Shown here one piece after another: positions 51,003 through 63,582 of a stretch of 64,000 nt of DNA. Positions within the stretch are counted from its first letter, which is position 1; each line of letters opens with the position of its first letter. Position numbers and translations under genes: made by a program. The stretch is from Eleginops maclovinus (Eukaryota > Chordata > Actinopteri > Perciformes > Eleginopidae), in assembly GCF_036324505.1 (NCBI RefSeq), contig NC_086349.1, positions 25,448,259 through 25,512,258 of the forward strand, read 5' to 3'. The notes under the pieces are model-generated. The model searched no databases, was not told the origin of the DNA, and worked only from the letters and a program-made list of their open reading frames with translations.

Positions 51003-52289
51003 GAACTACTGCACGGTCACATGACTTCACGACACCACTGCTAAGCTAAAGGCGGCTAATGTTGGGCTATAAAGGAACTACAGCATGGTCATATGACTTC
51101 ACGACACCACTGCTAAGCTAAAGGAGGCTAAAGTTCGGCTATAAAGGAACTACTGCACGGTCACATGACTTCACGACCCCACCGCTAAACTAAAGGCGGC
51201 TAATGTTGGGCTATAAAGGAACTACAGCACGGTCACATGACTTCACGACACCACCGCTAAGCTAAAGGAGGCTAACGTTGGGCTATAAAGGATCTACAGC
51301 ACGGTCACATGACTTCACGACCTTACCGCTAAGCTAAAGGCGGCTAACGTTGGGCTATAAAGGAACTACAGCACGGTCACATGACTTCACGACCTCACCG
51401 CTAAGCTAAAGGCGGCTAATGTTGGGCTATAAAGGAACTACAGCACGGTCACATGACTTCACGACCCCACCGCTAAGCTAAAGGAGGCTAATGTTGGGCT
51501 ATAAAGGAACTACAGCACTGTCACATGACTTCACGACACCACCGCTAAGCTAAAGGAGGCTAACGTTGGGCTATAAAGGAACTACAGCACAGTCACATGA
51601 CTTCACGACACCACCGCTAAGCTAAAGGAGGCTAACGTTGGGCTATAAAGGAACTACAGCACGGTCACATGACTTCACGACCCCACCGCTAAGCTAAAGG
51701 AGGCTAACGTTGGGCTATAAAGGATCTACAGCACGGTCACATGACTTCACGACACCACCGCTAAGCTAAAGGAGGCTAACGTTGGGCTATAAAGGAACTA
51801 CAGCACGGTCACATGACTTCACGACCCCACCGCTAAGCTAAAGGAGGCTAACGTTGGGCTATAAAGGATCTACAGCACGGTCACATGACTTCACGACCTC
51901 ACCGCTAAGCTAAAGGAGGCTAACGTTGGGCTATAAAGGATCTACAGCACGGTCACATGACTTCACGACACCACCGCTAAGCTAAAGGAGGCTAACGTTG
52001 GGCTATAAAGGAACTACAGCACGGTCACATGACTTCACGACCCCACCGCTAAGCTAAAGGAGGCTAACGTTGGGCTATAAAGGAACTACAGCACGGTCAC
52101 ATGACTTCACGACCTCACCGCTAAGCTAAAGGAGGCTAATGTTGGGCTATAAAGGAACTACAGCACGGTGACATGACTTCACGACCTCACCGCTAAGCTA
52201 AAGGAGGCTAATGTTGGGCTATAAAGGAACTACTGCAGGATCACATGACTTCACCTCACCACTGCTAAGCTAAAGGCAGCTGACATTGG
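51003..52289 (+). repeat. 72-bp tandem array, about 18 units
   Basis: Units start GGAACTACAGCACGGTCACA TGACTTCACGACCCCACCGC and end in GGGCTATAAA; starts at 51003, 51075, 51147 and onward show an exact 72-bp period, with 17 full units and a last diverged one. Nearly every unit carries GTCACATGAC and TATAAA. Units differ at only a few positions, so the array is young or homogenised. Confidence 0.95.
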
Positions 52290-54609
52290 TTGTTGGTTTA
52301 GTCGTCTCATTTAGACACTTGTTAGCAACCTCTGTTCTTAAATTATTTAATTATTTACTGACGTATTTTATCTTGTAGGACAAATATCGGAAGTGCTAAA
52401 TTGCTGAGTACCTTTCCGGGTTTAGGACTCATTCCTGCACACAATCAGAGATAACTGGTGGGACATTGCTAGGCTGCTTGTGGTAAATTAAATTGAAATT
52501 AAATCATATAAACATGGTATATGTATGTTATCAAATTCCTCTGCACACAGCCGATTATTTCTCCATCAGTGATTCATGTCACATGAGCAGGAGAGTAAAG
52601 ATGAACGTCTGTACATTCACTGTAAAGACAGTTTTGTAGAAGAAATATTAACAATAAAACATCTGCTGTTTGTTTGGAGAAATGAAAATAATTTAATGTA
52701 CAGATATTATATAATTTCTGCAGAAATAACACATTTATTTCTGGAAAAACTGACATTTAATTATTTTAAATACAATAGTTTTACACTTATATTTTCACCT
52801 TTAACCTCAGTGTTTTGTGGACAAAATAAAAATCATAAAATGTTGAATTTTAATTTCAGTGTGGACAGATGTGCAGTTCTTGTTGTATAAAGTAAATAAA
52901 TAGAAAATAGCCCAAATTAAAAGCAGTTTTGCCAACACATATTGTAATTAGATAAATGAAACGTCATTCTGCAGGGATCACACATCTGCTGATGAAGTGA
53001 CCTCTGCTCCTTTTCTGTTACGTTTGATTTTCAGCTGCTGCTATTATGCAGCTATGTTTACTATAATACATAGTAAAGTGTTTGCCACTTCCTTTCAATG
53101 TGTTACCTGCTTTTTAATTGTATTTTTTATAAACATATATGTAATTTACTACTGTATACATTAAGTAGCTTTCAGTTTGTTTGCTTTATTATGTCTAATT
53201 CCTTATTTTTAATATAAAAAATATAAAATAAACCACAGTTCTGATCTGAATCATCACATTTTATAGAAACTGTATACTATTTATTATTATTATTGTTGAC
53301 TGCTAGTTCAATTACTTTTGCTGTTACCAATGTAAGTTACTTTTTTAATATTATTTTGCGTAATTATATATTTTATTATTTAAGATTAGTAGTCGTTTTA
53401 AGTCTGGCTTCACGTGCATTTCTTCCCCTTTTCTTTAAATCACAAAATATAAACCGTTTTATTTTTTTATTTTTGCTGACATCATACTACCTTATTTTTG
53501 CATTATTGTTGTACTTATTTGAACTATAATTACTTATTTTTAATGTTTTAATTAAACCTGTTTACCTCTTCTTTTTATTGCATTAGCTAACTCATTTTTA
53601 TGGGATTTCTTTTTACTCGATTTGTGATTTTTATTTGTCCCTTTTCCGCTGGATTTCTGAGTCTGATGCAACTTGCACAACTCTTTAAAGCAGTTTTAAG
53701 ATCTCGAACTAAAGGACTTCTTACTTTTGTGTCTCTCCTCGTACATCTCCGCTGCTTCTCACTCTCAGCTGCAAAAACCGAGAATCATCTTCACAGTTTC
53801 ATCAGTTTCGCTTTTATCCTCATCAGCCTCCTCTTCCTCTGCTCCTCAAACAACTTCACTGCATTTCACCCGAGACAAAAAACTCAAAATTAATCCACTT
53901 CTGCTTTTTATTCCTCTTCCTTCCTTTTCTTCTTTTCCTGGTGCAGCTGCGGATCAATGCATCGATTTATATCCAGAATTTGATCATAAAAAGTGAGAGG
54001 AGCAGAAATAAATCCAGAGGAAAATCTGAGGAGAGAAATTCGCTTTTTTCTTCGGCTTCGCTTCACTAATCTGACTCTCTCTCTCTCCCTCTCTCTCTCT
54101 TCGTCTGTCTGTTCATTCTCTATGTCTCTCCCTCCCAATTGGGGATTAAATAGAAAAAAACTCAGTGTGTTAAAGGGGAGGGGAGCTGGAGAATTAAAGG
54201 GACAGACAGAATAAAAATCAGCAGTTTTTATTATTAAAAATATGTAAATAAACAGAGATGTTTCCTGATAATGAATCAATGGCTATAACTCTGTTTTTAT
54301 GCATTAAATAAATATATGTAATGCCATATTTCCTATTTATATTACTAATACTGTGAACTTTTGTACATAAATATTTTGAGCACATTTCTAGGTCATTTTT
54401 AGCCTTTTAAATAGTATAACTGAATGAATTTAAAACAATACATTCTATTCAAAATATTTTACCCATTTTTTTCTATTCTTAAGGAAGCAGGCAAGGAAAG
54501 GAGGTAGAGGAGGGGAGACGAAGGTGAAGGAGGAAGGTGAAACCGTTCTTGACTTTGTGCTGAAATTGAACCTGAAGACTTCATAGACCAACAGATTAAA
54601 CTGTAATAC

Positions 54610-54645
<36 letters not shown>

Positions 54646-54840
54646 TGTATGTGTGTGTGTGTGTGTGTCTGTATGTGTGTGTGTCTGTGTGTGTGACCTC
54701 ATGGAAGGTTGATATTTCATCTTCAGACGTTTTAATTTACCTTCAAGTACGCCAACAAATCTCCTTCATGTCTCAATGTCACTGTCTGACCTACAGTGTA
54801 CTTGCTATATGATGGACAGTCAGACACACCATGTTCCTTT
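52290..54840. other. A/T-rich non-coding stretch with microsatellites
   Basis: Very A/T-rich sequence (53040-53600 especially). It has a short CT-rich tract at 54074-54102 and (GT)n at 54611-54696. No coding or RNA gene seen. Confidence 0.6.
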
Positions 54841-54868
54841 ACTTCCTCTTTCCTCCTCACCTTTCCTC

Positions 54869-54975
54869 TCTCCGTGACCTCCTTTCCTCTCTCCGCGACC
54901 TCCTTTCCTCTCTCCTCGACCTCCTTTCCTCTCTCCTCGACCTCCTTTCCTCTCTCCTCGACCTCCTTTCCTCGG
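54869..54975 (+). repeat. 21-bp pyrimidine-rich tandem repeat
   Basis: About five copies of CCTCCTTTCCTCTCTCCTCGA. Its reverse complement is purine-rich like the next array, but the unit is different. Confidence 0.85.
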
Positions 54976-55089
54976 ACACTTTTCTTTATAAGTACTTACA
55001 AACTTAGGCCTCTCTCTTCAGGTGGATCCAGGTCCTCTTCCTCTGTTCCTTCCTTTCCCTGCCAATAGAGTTGATCTCACCGGAGGTTC

Positions 55090-57420
55090 GGGAAGTACAG
55101 AAGGAGGTGAAGAGCAACAGGGAGTAGAGAAGGAGTGAAGAGGAAAATGTTAGGAAGTAGAGAATGAGGTGAAGAGGTGAGGTTAGGAAGTAGAGAAGGA
55201 GGTGAAGAGGACAATGTTAGGAGTAGAGAAGGAGGAGAAGAGGAGAACAACAGGAGTAGAGAAGGAGGTGAAGAGGATAATGTTAGGAAGCAGAGAAGGA
55301 GGTGAAGAGGTGAAGGTAGGAAGTAGAGAAGGAGGTGAAGAGGAAATGTTAGGAAGTAGAGAAGGAGGTGAAGAGGACAATGTTAGGAAGTAGAGAAGGA
55401 GGTGAAGAGGTAGAACAACAGGGAGTAGAGAAGGAGGTGAAGAGGATAATGTTAGGAAGCAGAGAGGAGGTGAAGAGGAGACAACAGGGAGTAGAGAAGG
55501 AGGTGAAGAGGATAATGTTAGGAAGCAGAGAAGGAGGTGAAGAGGAGAACAACAGGGAGTAGAGAAGGAGGTGAAGAGGAAAATGTTAGGAAGTAGAGAA
55601 GGAGGTGAAGAGGAAAATGTTAGGAATTAGAGAAGGAGGTGAAGTGGAGAAGGTTAGGAAGTAGAGAAGGAGGTAAAGAGAAGAATGTTAGGAAGTAGAG
55701 AAGGAGGTGAAGAGGAGAAGGTTAGGAAGTACAGAAGGAGGTGAAGAGGAGAAGGTTAGAAAGTACAGAAGGAGGTGAAGAGGAGAAGGTTAGGAAGTAC
55801 AGAAGGAGGTGAAGAGGAGAAGGTTAGGAAGCAGAGAAGGAGGTGAAGAGGAGAATGTTGGGAAGCAGAGAAGGAGGTGAAGAGGAAAATGTTAGGAAGT
55901 AGAGAAGGAGGTGAAGAGGAGAATGTTAGGAAGTAGAGAAGGAGACTAACAGGAGAGTGTTGGGAGTAGAGAAGGAGGTGAAGAGGAGAATGTTAGGAAG
56001 CACAGAAGGAGGTGAAGAGGAGAACAGGGAGTAGAGAAGGAAGTGAAGAGGAGAATGTTGGGAAGCAGAGAAGGATGTGAAGAGGAGAACAGGGAGTAGA
56101 GAAGGAAGTGAAGAGGAGAATGTTAGGAAGTAGAGAAGGAGACTAACAGGAGAGTGTTGGAAGTAGAGAAGGAGGTGAAGAGGAGAACAGGGAGTAGAGA
56201 AGGAAGTGAAGAGGAGAATGTTAGGAAGTAGAGAAGGAGACTAACAGGAGAGTGTTGGAAGTAGAGAAGGAGGTGAAGAGGAGAATGTTAGGAAGTAGAG
56301 AAGGAGGTGAAGAGGAGAACATTAGGAAGTACTGGAGACTAAGAGGAGAAGGTTAGGAAGTAGAGAAGGAGGTGAAGAGGAAAATGTTAGGAAGTAGAGA
56401 AGGAGGTGAAGAGTAGAACAGGGAGTAGAGAAGGAAGTGAAGAGGCAAATGTTAGGAAGCAGAGAAGGAGGTGAAGAGGAGAACAGGGAGCAGAGAAGGA
56501 GGTGAAGAGGAGAACAGGGAGTAGAGAAGGAAGTGAAGAGGAGAATGTTAGGAAGTAGAGAAGGAGACTAACAGGAGAGTGTTGGAAGTAGAGAAGGAGG
56601 TGAAGAGGAGAATGTTAGGAAGCAGAGAAGGAGGTGAAGAGGAGAACAGGGAGTAGAGAAGGAAGTGAAGAGGAGAATGTTAGGAAGTAGAGAAGGAGGT
56701 GAAGAGGAGAACAGGGAGTAGAGAAGGAAGTGAAGAGGAGAATGTTAGGAAGTAGAGAAGGAGACTAACAGGAGAGTGTTGGAAGTAGAGAAGGAGGTGA
56801 AGAGGAGAATGTTAGGAAGCACAGAAGGAGGTGAAGAGGAGAACAGGGAGTAGAGAAGGTGAAGAGGAGAATGTTAGGAAGCAGAGAAGGAGACTAACAG
56901 GAGAGTGTTGGAAGTAGAGAAGGAGGTGAAGAGGAGAATGTTAGGAAGCACAGAAGGAGGTGAAGAGGAGAACAGGGAGTAGAGAAGGTGAAGAGGAGAA
57001 TGTTAGGAAGCAGAGAAGGAGACTAACAGGAGAGTGTTGGAAGTAGAGAAGAAGGTGAAGAGGAGAATGTTAGGAAGCAGAGAAGGAGGTGAAGAGGAGA
57101 ACAGGGAGTAGAGAAGGAAGTGAAGAGGAGAATGTTAGGAAGCAGAGAAGGAAGTGAAGAGGAGAACAGGGAGTAGAGAAGGAGGTGAAGAGGAGAATGT
57201 TAGGAAGTAGAGAAGGAGACTAAGAGGAGGTTGTTGGAAGTAAAGAAGGAGGTGAAGAGGAGAATGTTAGGAAGTAGAGAAGGAGACTAACAGGAGAGTG
57301 TTGGAAGTAGAGAAGGAGGTGAAGAGGAGAACAGGGAGTAGAGAAGGAGGTGAAGAGGAGAAGGTTAGGAAAGTAGGGGAGACCAAGAGGAGAATGTTAT
57401 AGAAGGAGGCGAAGTAATGC
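55090..57420 (+). repeat. Purine-rich minisatellite, about 34-bp unit, 2.3 kb
   Basis: Units of the type TTAGGAAGTAGAGAAGGAGG TGAAGAGGAGAATG, alternating with variants AACAGGGAGTAGAGAAGGAAG and GACTAACAGGAGAGTGTTGGAAG. The plus strand is mostly G and A. Variants recur in a fixed order in the 55900-57350 part, giving higher-order repeats. Open frames over it are repeat artefacts. Confidence 0.95.
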
Positions 57421-57631
57421 TTGGTTCTTTCTCTTCTCCTCCTTCAATAATTCCTCCCAATGATCCACTGATGATGATAGTAACAGTGAAACAGAACAGG
57501 ATATAAACTCCTGTGGAATAAACCTGACTCTGATTCACCTCCCTTTATCAATTCAACGCTCACTGTTTCTTTTTTATAGATGAACAGATACAACAATCTT
57601 TCTGTCTGCATCAGATCAGAGATGAAAGGAT

Positions 57632-57700
<69 letters not shown>

Positions 57701-59010
57701 ACTAAGCTATGTATTAATCCGTTCATAATCCCGCTGCTGGACTCCCAGAGAGGATTTACTTCTTTCTCTCTTTTCGGTCGTTTTGTTGTTTGTGTCAAAA
57801 TAAAATACAAAATAAAAGCCGAGCGTTTCCTGTCAGCAGACTTCCTTTAAACGTCTCCTAAATTAATATTATCCACTCTAAGTACGAGACAAATCAATCA
57901 ACCAACATGCTCATTTTTACACCACTTGTACTTTACATTTTATAATACTTTATATTTAAACACGGTACTTTTTTAATGTATAACATTTATCTAATTCTAA
58001 ACTATAGTAAGTTTTAATATGAGGATTTTAGATATAAAAACATGAGAGCAGTTAATCAAATGTTTAATTTTTTTAACAGAATAAAGAAGAGCTAGTCCAA
58101 ATGAATGCAAACAATGCAAAATTAATACACAAATAATAAGAATGGATTTATAATCAAAATCATAATTAGCATTACTAATAATTAACTTAATTTTGCAGGA
58201 ATTTAGAGTGTTTGTAAATAATGGTTTTAATACTTGTAACAGAGTTAATACAATATAAAATAATACAATAAATATGTTATTAATTTAGACGTAGAATTAC
58301 TTTTAAACCACTGATTGAACATCAAGTTTCACTGTAAATATATAGATTTATTAATGACTTGGGTAAATACATGTTATATATATTTCCCTTATAAAATTAT
58401 ATGTTAATTGAATTATCCTTTAACAACAAGTAACATCTCTCATTTCTCTCCCATAATCCTCTCCTCTGGATGATGTCATCACTCAGAGAGAAAGCAGAGC
58501 TCTGCCGCCTCCTGCTGGACAAACAGGGAGTTACACCTGGAGAGGAGGAGAGGGGGGAGGAAGAAGAGGGGGGAAAAGATGAAGAAGAGGAGAGAGGGAG
58601 GAGGACAATAGGCAGAGGAAAAGCAGGAGGATGAAGACAAAGAGGGGAGGAGGAGGAGGAGGAGGATGAAAAGGAGGAGGTGAAGGAGGATACAACACAA
58701 GTTAAAGTATATTTAATAAGTAAAATATAATCTCAACACCAAATTAATGCATCAATCTGATCCAGTATTATAGCTATATGGATACTTACTTTTGGTAGGC
58801 ATGATTGATTATAATCTGATGCAAATACTTTAGCTGAAGAAATGTTTTGAGAACTTCTTCCACCACTTCACCGTCAAGACCTGAAACACTAAAGGGTCCT
58901 CAGAAAGATGGATGTACAAGAATAAGACACACACACGGCCGATGATAAAGTGATCATTAGGAGCCATATGACAGAGTGCAGATAGAGACACTAATGGACC
59001 GGAGAGAAAG

Positions 59011-59053
<43 letters not shown>

Positions 59054-59393
59054 AAGAGAGAGACTGCGTGTGTCTGTGTGTATGTGTGTGTGGTCCCCTG
59101 GAGGCCACAGTAACTAAACAGCTATTGATTAAGAGAATCCCTCAGGAAACCGGAGTGAATAAATACTCTGGAGTAAAGAACTACATTATTTAAACGGTAG
59201 CTTTGTATTAATCTGTGGTTCCTCGTGATGATCAGATGCCTCAGAAGTAATCATTTCATTTACTGCAGTTAAAGTACTGAAACCACACTGGGAAAATATA
59301 GTGAACTGCAACTCAAAGTCCTACACTTAAACACCTTCCTTATAATTCAAAGTACAGAATGTACTTAGCACCAGGAAAATGTGGTTTAAGTAT
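57421..59393. other. Non-coding stretch with GA-rich and (GT)n blocks
   Basis: (GT)n at 57631-57700, an A/T-rich part at 57840-58440 whose 58075-58345 segment is repeated at 63583-63928, a GA-rich block at 58540-58690, and (GT)n at 59013-59047. No gene seen. Confidence 0.6.
58075..58345 (+). repeat. Diverged direct repeat, left copy
   Basis: Starts TAACAGAATAAAGAAGAGCT, followed by TCCAAATGAATGCA, TTTTGCAGGAATTTAGAGTG and GAACATCAAGTTTC. The same order of words recurs at 63583-63928. Confidence 0.75.
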
Positions 59394-59817
59394 TTAAGGG
59401 GCCCTATTATGCTTGTTGAGGTTTTCCCTTTCCTCCTATACATTTGTGTGGATGTAAATGGTCTGCAGAGGCTAAAAAAGGCTGTTTCTCTCCCGAAACG
59501 CCTCCATTGGACTCCTTTGTTTACTTCCTGAACATAGTGGCATCGCTATGTAACACTCACACTTCTATTGGCTAGCTCTCCAACACATTGTACGTGATAC
59601 GCTAAGGGGCGGGACATCTCTAAGCGGTTGACCAATCAAAACAGAGCCGGCCAGCTAACCAATCAGAGCAGACTGGGCTCTGGTTTCAGACAGAGGGTGA
59701 AAAGAGGAGCTGCAGCACAGGCAGTCTGAGAAACATAGAGAGCTTTCTGAACATTAAAGCACGAGCAGACACAAAAATACAAAGATGATCCTGAAAAGAA
59801 CAGAATATGGTCCTTAA
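59394..59817 (+). mobile_element. TTAA-flanked MITE (piggyBac-type), 424 bp with flanks
   Basis: Flanked by TTAA at 59394-59397 and 59814-59817. The ends read GGGGCCCTATTATGC on the left and, inverted, GGACCATATTCTG on the right, an imperfect inverted repeat. The interior has words common in fish MITEs (GATTGG-like, GGGGCGGGACAT, ACCAATCAGAGCAGACTGGG). No transposase frame. Confidence 0.65.
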
Positions 59818-60099
59818 GTGTCTGCGTATCCAATCTGGTTATTTAATCTAAACTGAATTCAAGTAGAGTCGGTTTTTTTATAGCACAATAACGCACATTA
59901 GCTGCGGGGGGCTTTGTGATATGTACATCATATGACATCCGCTGTCCTTGGACCCCTCGCAGCGGATTAGGAAAAAACGTCCAAAAAACCTTTAAAAATG
60001 TAGAAAATCTCAGTGAAAGAAACACATGTGCAAAAGACGCTGTGTGTAAAGATGTACAACGGGGTGATGAACACACACAATGGTTGTATTGAGTGTCAA

Positions 60100-60280
60100 A
60101 ATGTGATGATAGGGGTGGTTTGGGCTTACACACACACACACACACACACACGCTGATGTCAGCCTATTACCCTGAATACCCTCCTCATCACACACACACA
60201 CACACACACCGACTCCTCCCTCTGAAGGTGGAGCTCGCTCTCTCACTTCCTTCGCTTTTCCTTCCTCGTGCCCCGCCCCC

Positions 60281-60318
<38 letters not shown>

Positions 60319-60346
60319 ATCATCACCCTCTCTTTCCTTATTGCCT

Positions 60347-60394
<48 letters not shown>

Positions 60395-60400
60395 ATGGTG
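60100..60400 (+). repeat. Cluster of (CA)n and (GA)n microsatellites
   Basis: (CA)n at about 60129-60152, 60190-60209 and 60284-60312, and (GA)n at 60352-60388. A long open frame spans them but is composed of these repeats. Confidence 0.9.
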
Positions 60401-60780
60401 GAGAGACATTAACTCGTCATTGCTTTCACTGTGTAGTAAAGCTCCATTAAGCTGCTGCTGCTGCACTACCTGCAGGCATCACACTCACGCGCACACACTG
60501 TTATACAGTAACACGCATGGTTTATCGGTGTGTGTGTGTGTGTATGATCCTCCACCTTTCAGCGCTTTGCATTTTTACCTGCAGTGGACATCACGCACTG
60601 TCAAGCGTGCACGCACTTCCCCCCTACCACTCACCGTGCACGCTCACGCACGCAGCAGCAGCAGCAGCAGCACCGAGGGAGCGATCAATACACTAAAAGC
60701 CCGGAGAGGATTTTTTTTTTTTTTTAACCGGATCGGAGAAAAGACGCGTTGGGTGAACCGGAGCAACACGGGCAGGAATA

Positions 60781-60900
60781 ATGAAGGTAACGGAACACCG
60801 GTTTCTCCCGGTTTGTTTTCTATCATTTCTTTGTGGCTCAACCGGAGGTTTCTCGGTCAAAGCGGCCGAGGAACCTTACGGTTGGTCGGGGATGAGTGTG
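60781..60900 (+). CDS. Possible first coding exon of a plus-strand gene (uncertain)
   Basis: An ATG at 60781 opens MKVTEHRFLPVCFLSFLCGS, then TGGFSVKAAEEPYGWSG: a short basic start, a hydrophobic core (LPVCFLSFLC) and small residues, as in a signal peptide. It lies in a GC-rich patch (about 60590-60960) after a (CAG)n and an oligo-T run, typical of a 5' UTR. GATGA|GTGTGT near 60893 could be a donor. No downstream exon was found in the window and no family was recognised, so this may be chance. Confidence 0.3.
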
Positions 60901-61225
60901 TTTCCTGCAGAGTACAAACGGCGCTGTCAGCACATTCACAGCCGAGACATGCAGCCTGCAAACCGGGCACAGGGGCAGCGAGCTGTCGGTCATATCCCCC
61001 ATCCTCACCACCGTGTGTGTGTGTGTGTGGTGTGTGTGTGTGCACCTGAAGGTCTCATCTGTCACCCTGCAAAATTGTAAACTACCAGCTGCTCTGGGAT
61101 CAGTGTGAGTGGTGACACCGTGTGTGTGTGTGTGTGTGTTTACATGGTGGATCTGCGCTATAGAAGCTCCTCTTTGTCTGCCCTGTAATGAATGTCAGCA
61201 GGAGGAGGTTCACTCAGAAGGAGCA

Positions 61226-61236
61226 GTGAGGTAACT

Positions 61237-61322
<86 letters not shown>
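61226..61322 (+). repeat. (GT)n microsatellite, about 97 bp
   Basis: Uninterrupted GT run downstream of the GC-rich patch. Confidence 0.95.
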
Positions 61323-61323
<1 letters not shown>

Positions 61324-63582
61324 ATTAAGCAGAGGAGGTGCTGTGTTCACAGTAATGAGGGATCATGTATCTGCACATGTTGTTAATGAGGAGAAGTCCT
61401 GATGCATCGAGCACAGAGGAGGTGCAATTAGTGGAGTATTTAGGGAGGAAAGTGGAGCTGTTTCTCATTTAAGAGGAGGGGCTTATCAGGAAGTAGCTGC
61501 ACACAGTGAAGAAGAGGAGGAGCACTGGAGGACAGGAGGAGGTGCATTTATGTATATACTACATGTTATACTATATACATGCGTTTTTGCACCCCCTCTC
61601 ACATAGTGTGTATATATTTTGGTTGCAGTGTCCGTTGAAATACATTTTTCAGAGATCTATTGTAATTTTTACTATTTATGTTCCTTACTTTGCACATGTT
61701 TGTGTTATTATGTCTACTGCACTACACGATAAAGCAAACCTACTTGATAATACACCTTATCTGGATTTGAAAGAAAAAGGAGGAATCACGATAACAATGA
61801 ACCATAGTGAAGACCTCCCCCTGTGAAGACATATTTTATATGACAACAGTCCGATATTACTACTGAACTGTGTATCCTCTGTCTGCAGGAGTAATACTTC
61901 ATCATAAACACTTAGATCTGCATTATTATATTCTGGTCAGCAGTGATTTCACTTTTCAGTTGTATTAATAACTGTTAACGAGGAGGTGTTAAAGGTGTAG
62001 TACAGAGGCTCTTTCTTACTGAAGAGGTGAGTCCCAGGAGGAGGAGGGGGAGGAGGAAGAGCTGTTCATCTGACGGAATGAGACAGAAATATGTTTTCAA
62101 ATATGGATTATTGGATGGATGTTCTGTAAATATGTCGTCACGCAATCACGGCTTCTTAAAACATCTTATTGCAATGATTATTTTAGTTCATTTTACGACT
62201 GTGAGGAACGTTTTGCATCTTTTTAGAACAACTGTACTCAAAAGGGACTGCATGGGAGATAAACACTAACATAACAAACAAGTACAAATTATTTTCGATC
62301 GAAACAAATGAACCAAGGGTTATTTATGCTGTCGATCTTTAACAGACAAAATATGAAGGTTAAGGAGCGTAAACTCGTTAGAAACTACCTTTAAGGTCCT
62401 TTAAGCTAAAGTAATGCTCATGTTATATTCGTCCTACATGAAATTAGAATATAAATGAGATCTGGAAGTGGCCAATGTAAGATTGATCCGCTGCATGTTC
62501 ATGAGTTGTGTTTGACGGCTCAATGATGCTTTTATTTTGAAGGTGTGAAAGCGTGTAGAGGTGGAATCACAAAGTCAGACTGCAGCTACAAACACAGACG
62601 GCGTGTTTCAGGGGAGGGAAGGTTTTGAGGAGTTCATGTTTATCCTGCAGATTACTGAACACACGGCAAAGAAACTCAAACAGGACTGTGGTGAAAGAGC
62701 CGAGTCAACACGAGAGAGAACAAACAAACACCACAACAAAAGATCTGAGAGCAGAGGACACTCAACTCTTGTATGAATGAAGAGTGAATGAATGATTATA
62801 TTGGGCACTAATGATATGGAAATAATAAAGACACTGTTGAACGGGTACACTTAACTTATTAATTCAAAGTGATTAATTCAAAGTAATTGCTCAGTTACTC
62901 CAGAGAGGGCTCAGCAGGTCAGCTGTGAAAACAATTAAAATATATAAAGTGTGTGTCTAATAATAAGCTCCTAATCAGAACAGGACATTTAGTCTGGTTT
63001 GAATGGAAATGTGCAAATTAGTCGACAACTGTAATTTCATTTGAATGTAAAATAATTCGCTTCCTTTAGTTTCTCAGCCCTAGTGATGTTAAACGTTTGT
63101 ACTGCTAGTGTAGAAGTGTTCTTATTACCTCAGTTGAAGATGTAATCCTCTGTACGGTGGCCTTTTTGGGACCTTTCAGGGAGAAATGTCGTTCTGAAGG
63201 TTTCTCTTGCAGCTGTCTCACTAATGTCGAAGCAAAATGTTAAAGACACATTTAAAATTCACTTCAAAATAAATAGATTTTTAAAACTACTTTACGTTTA
63301 ATCTTCTGGATTATCCCAAATGAGATGTTTGCAGATGTCAACGTTACTGTATTCTGGGTTCTGCACGTGCTACATCTGCATAAATTGCACAACAATAAAT
63401 TGTCAAAGCACTTTCAAAGAGTCAAATTCAGCCCGTTATCGTCTCGTTAGTCATATGCAGGCATTTGTTATCGTGATACCATCGGCGTCTTTGGAGAGTC
63501 TGTGGAAACTGAAAGCACGTTTATAATTAAGACAAGACAGCAGTGAATGAAATGTTTGCATCGTGTCCTCTCATCATTTTCT
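61323..63582. other. Non-coding stretch at the right end
   Basis: A/T-rich sequence with short chance open frames. Nothing recognised up to the direct repeat at 63583, nor after it to the window end. Confidence 0.6.

Noticed and set aside
51003..52289. CRISPR-like regular spacing
   Set aside because: The whole 72-bp unit is repeated; there are no unique spacers and the DNA is a fish genome.
55202..55562. Open frames of Lys/Glu/Arg and Ser/Pro/Phe repeats
   Set aside because: Artefacts of the purine-rich minisatellite.
60093..61049. 318-residue open frame on the plus strand
   Set aside because: Made largely of (CA)n and (GA)n read as His-Thr and Arg-Glu repeats; no domain and no codon-like texture over its length.
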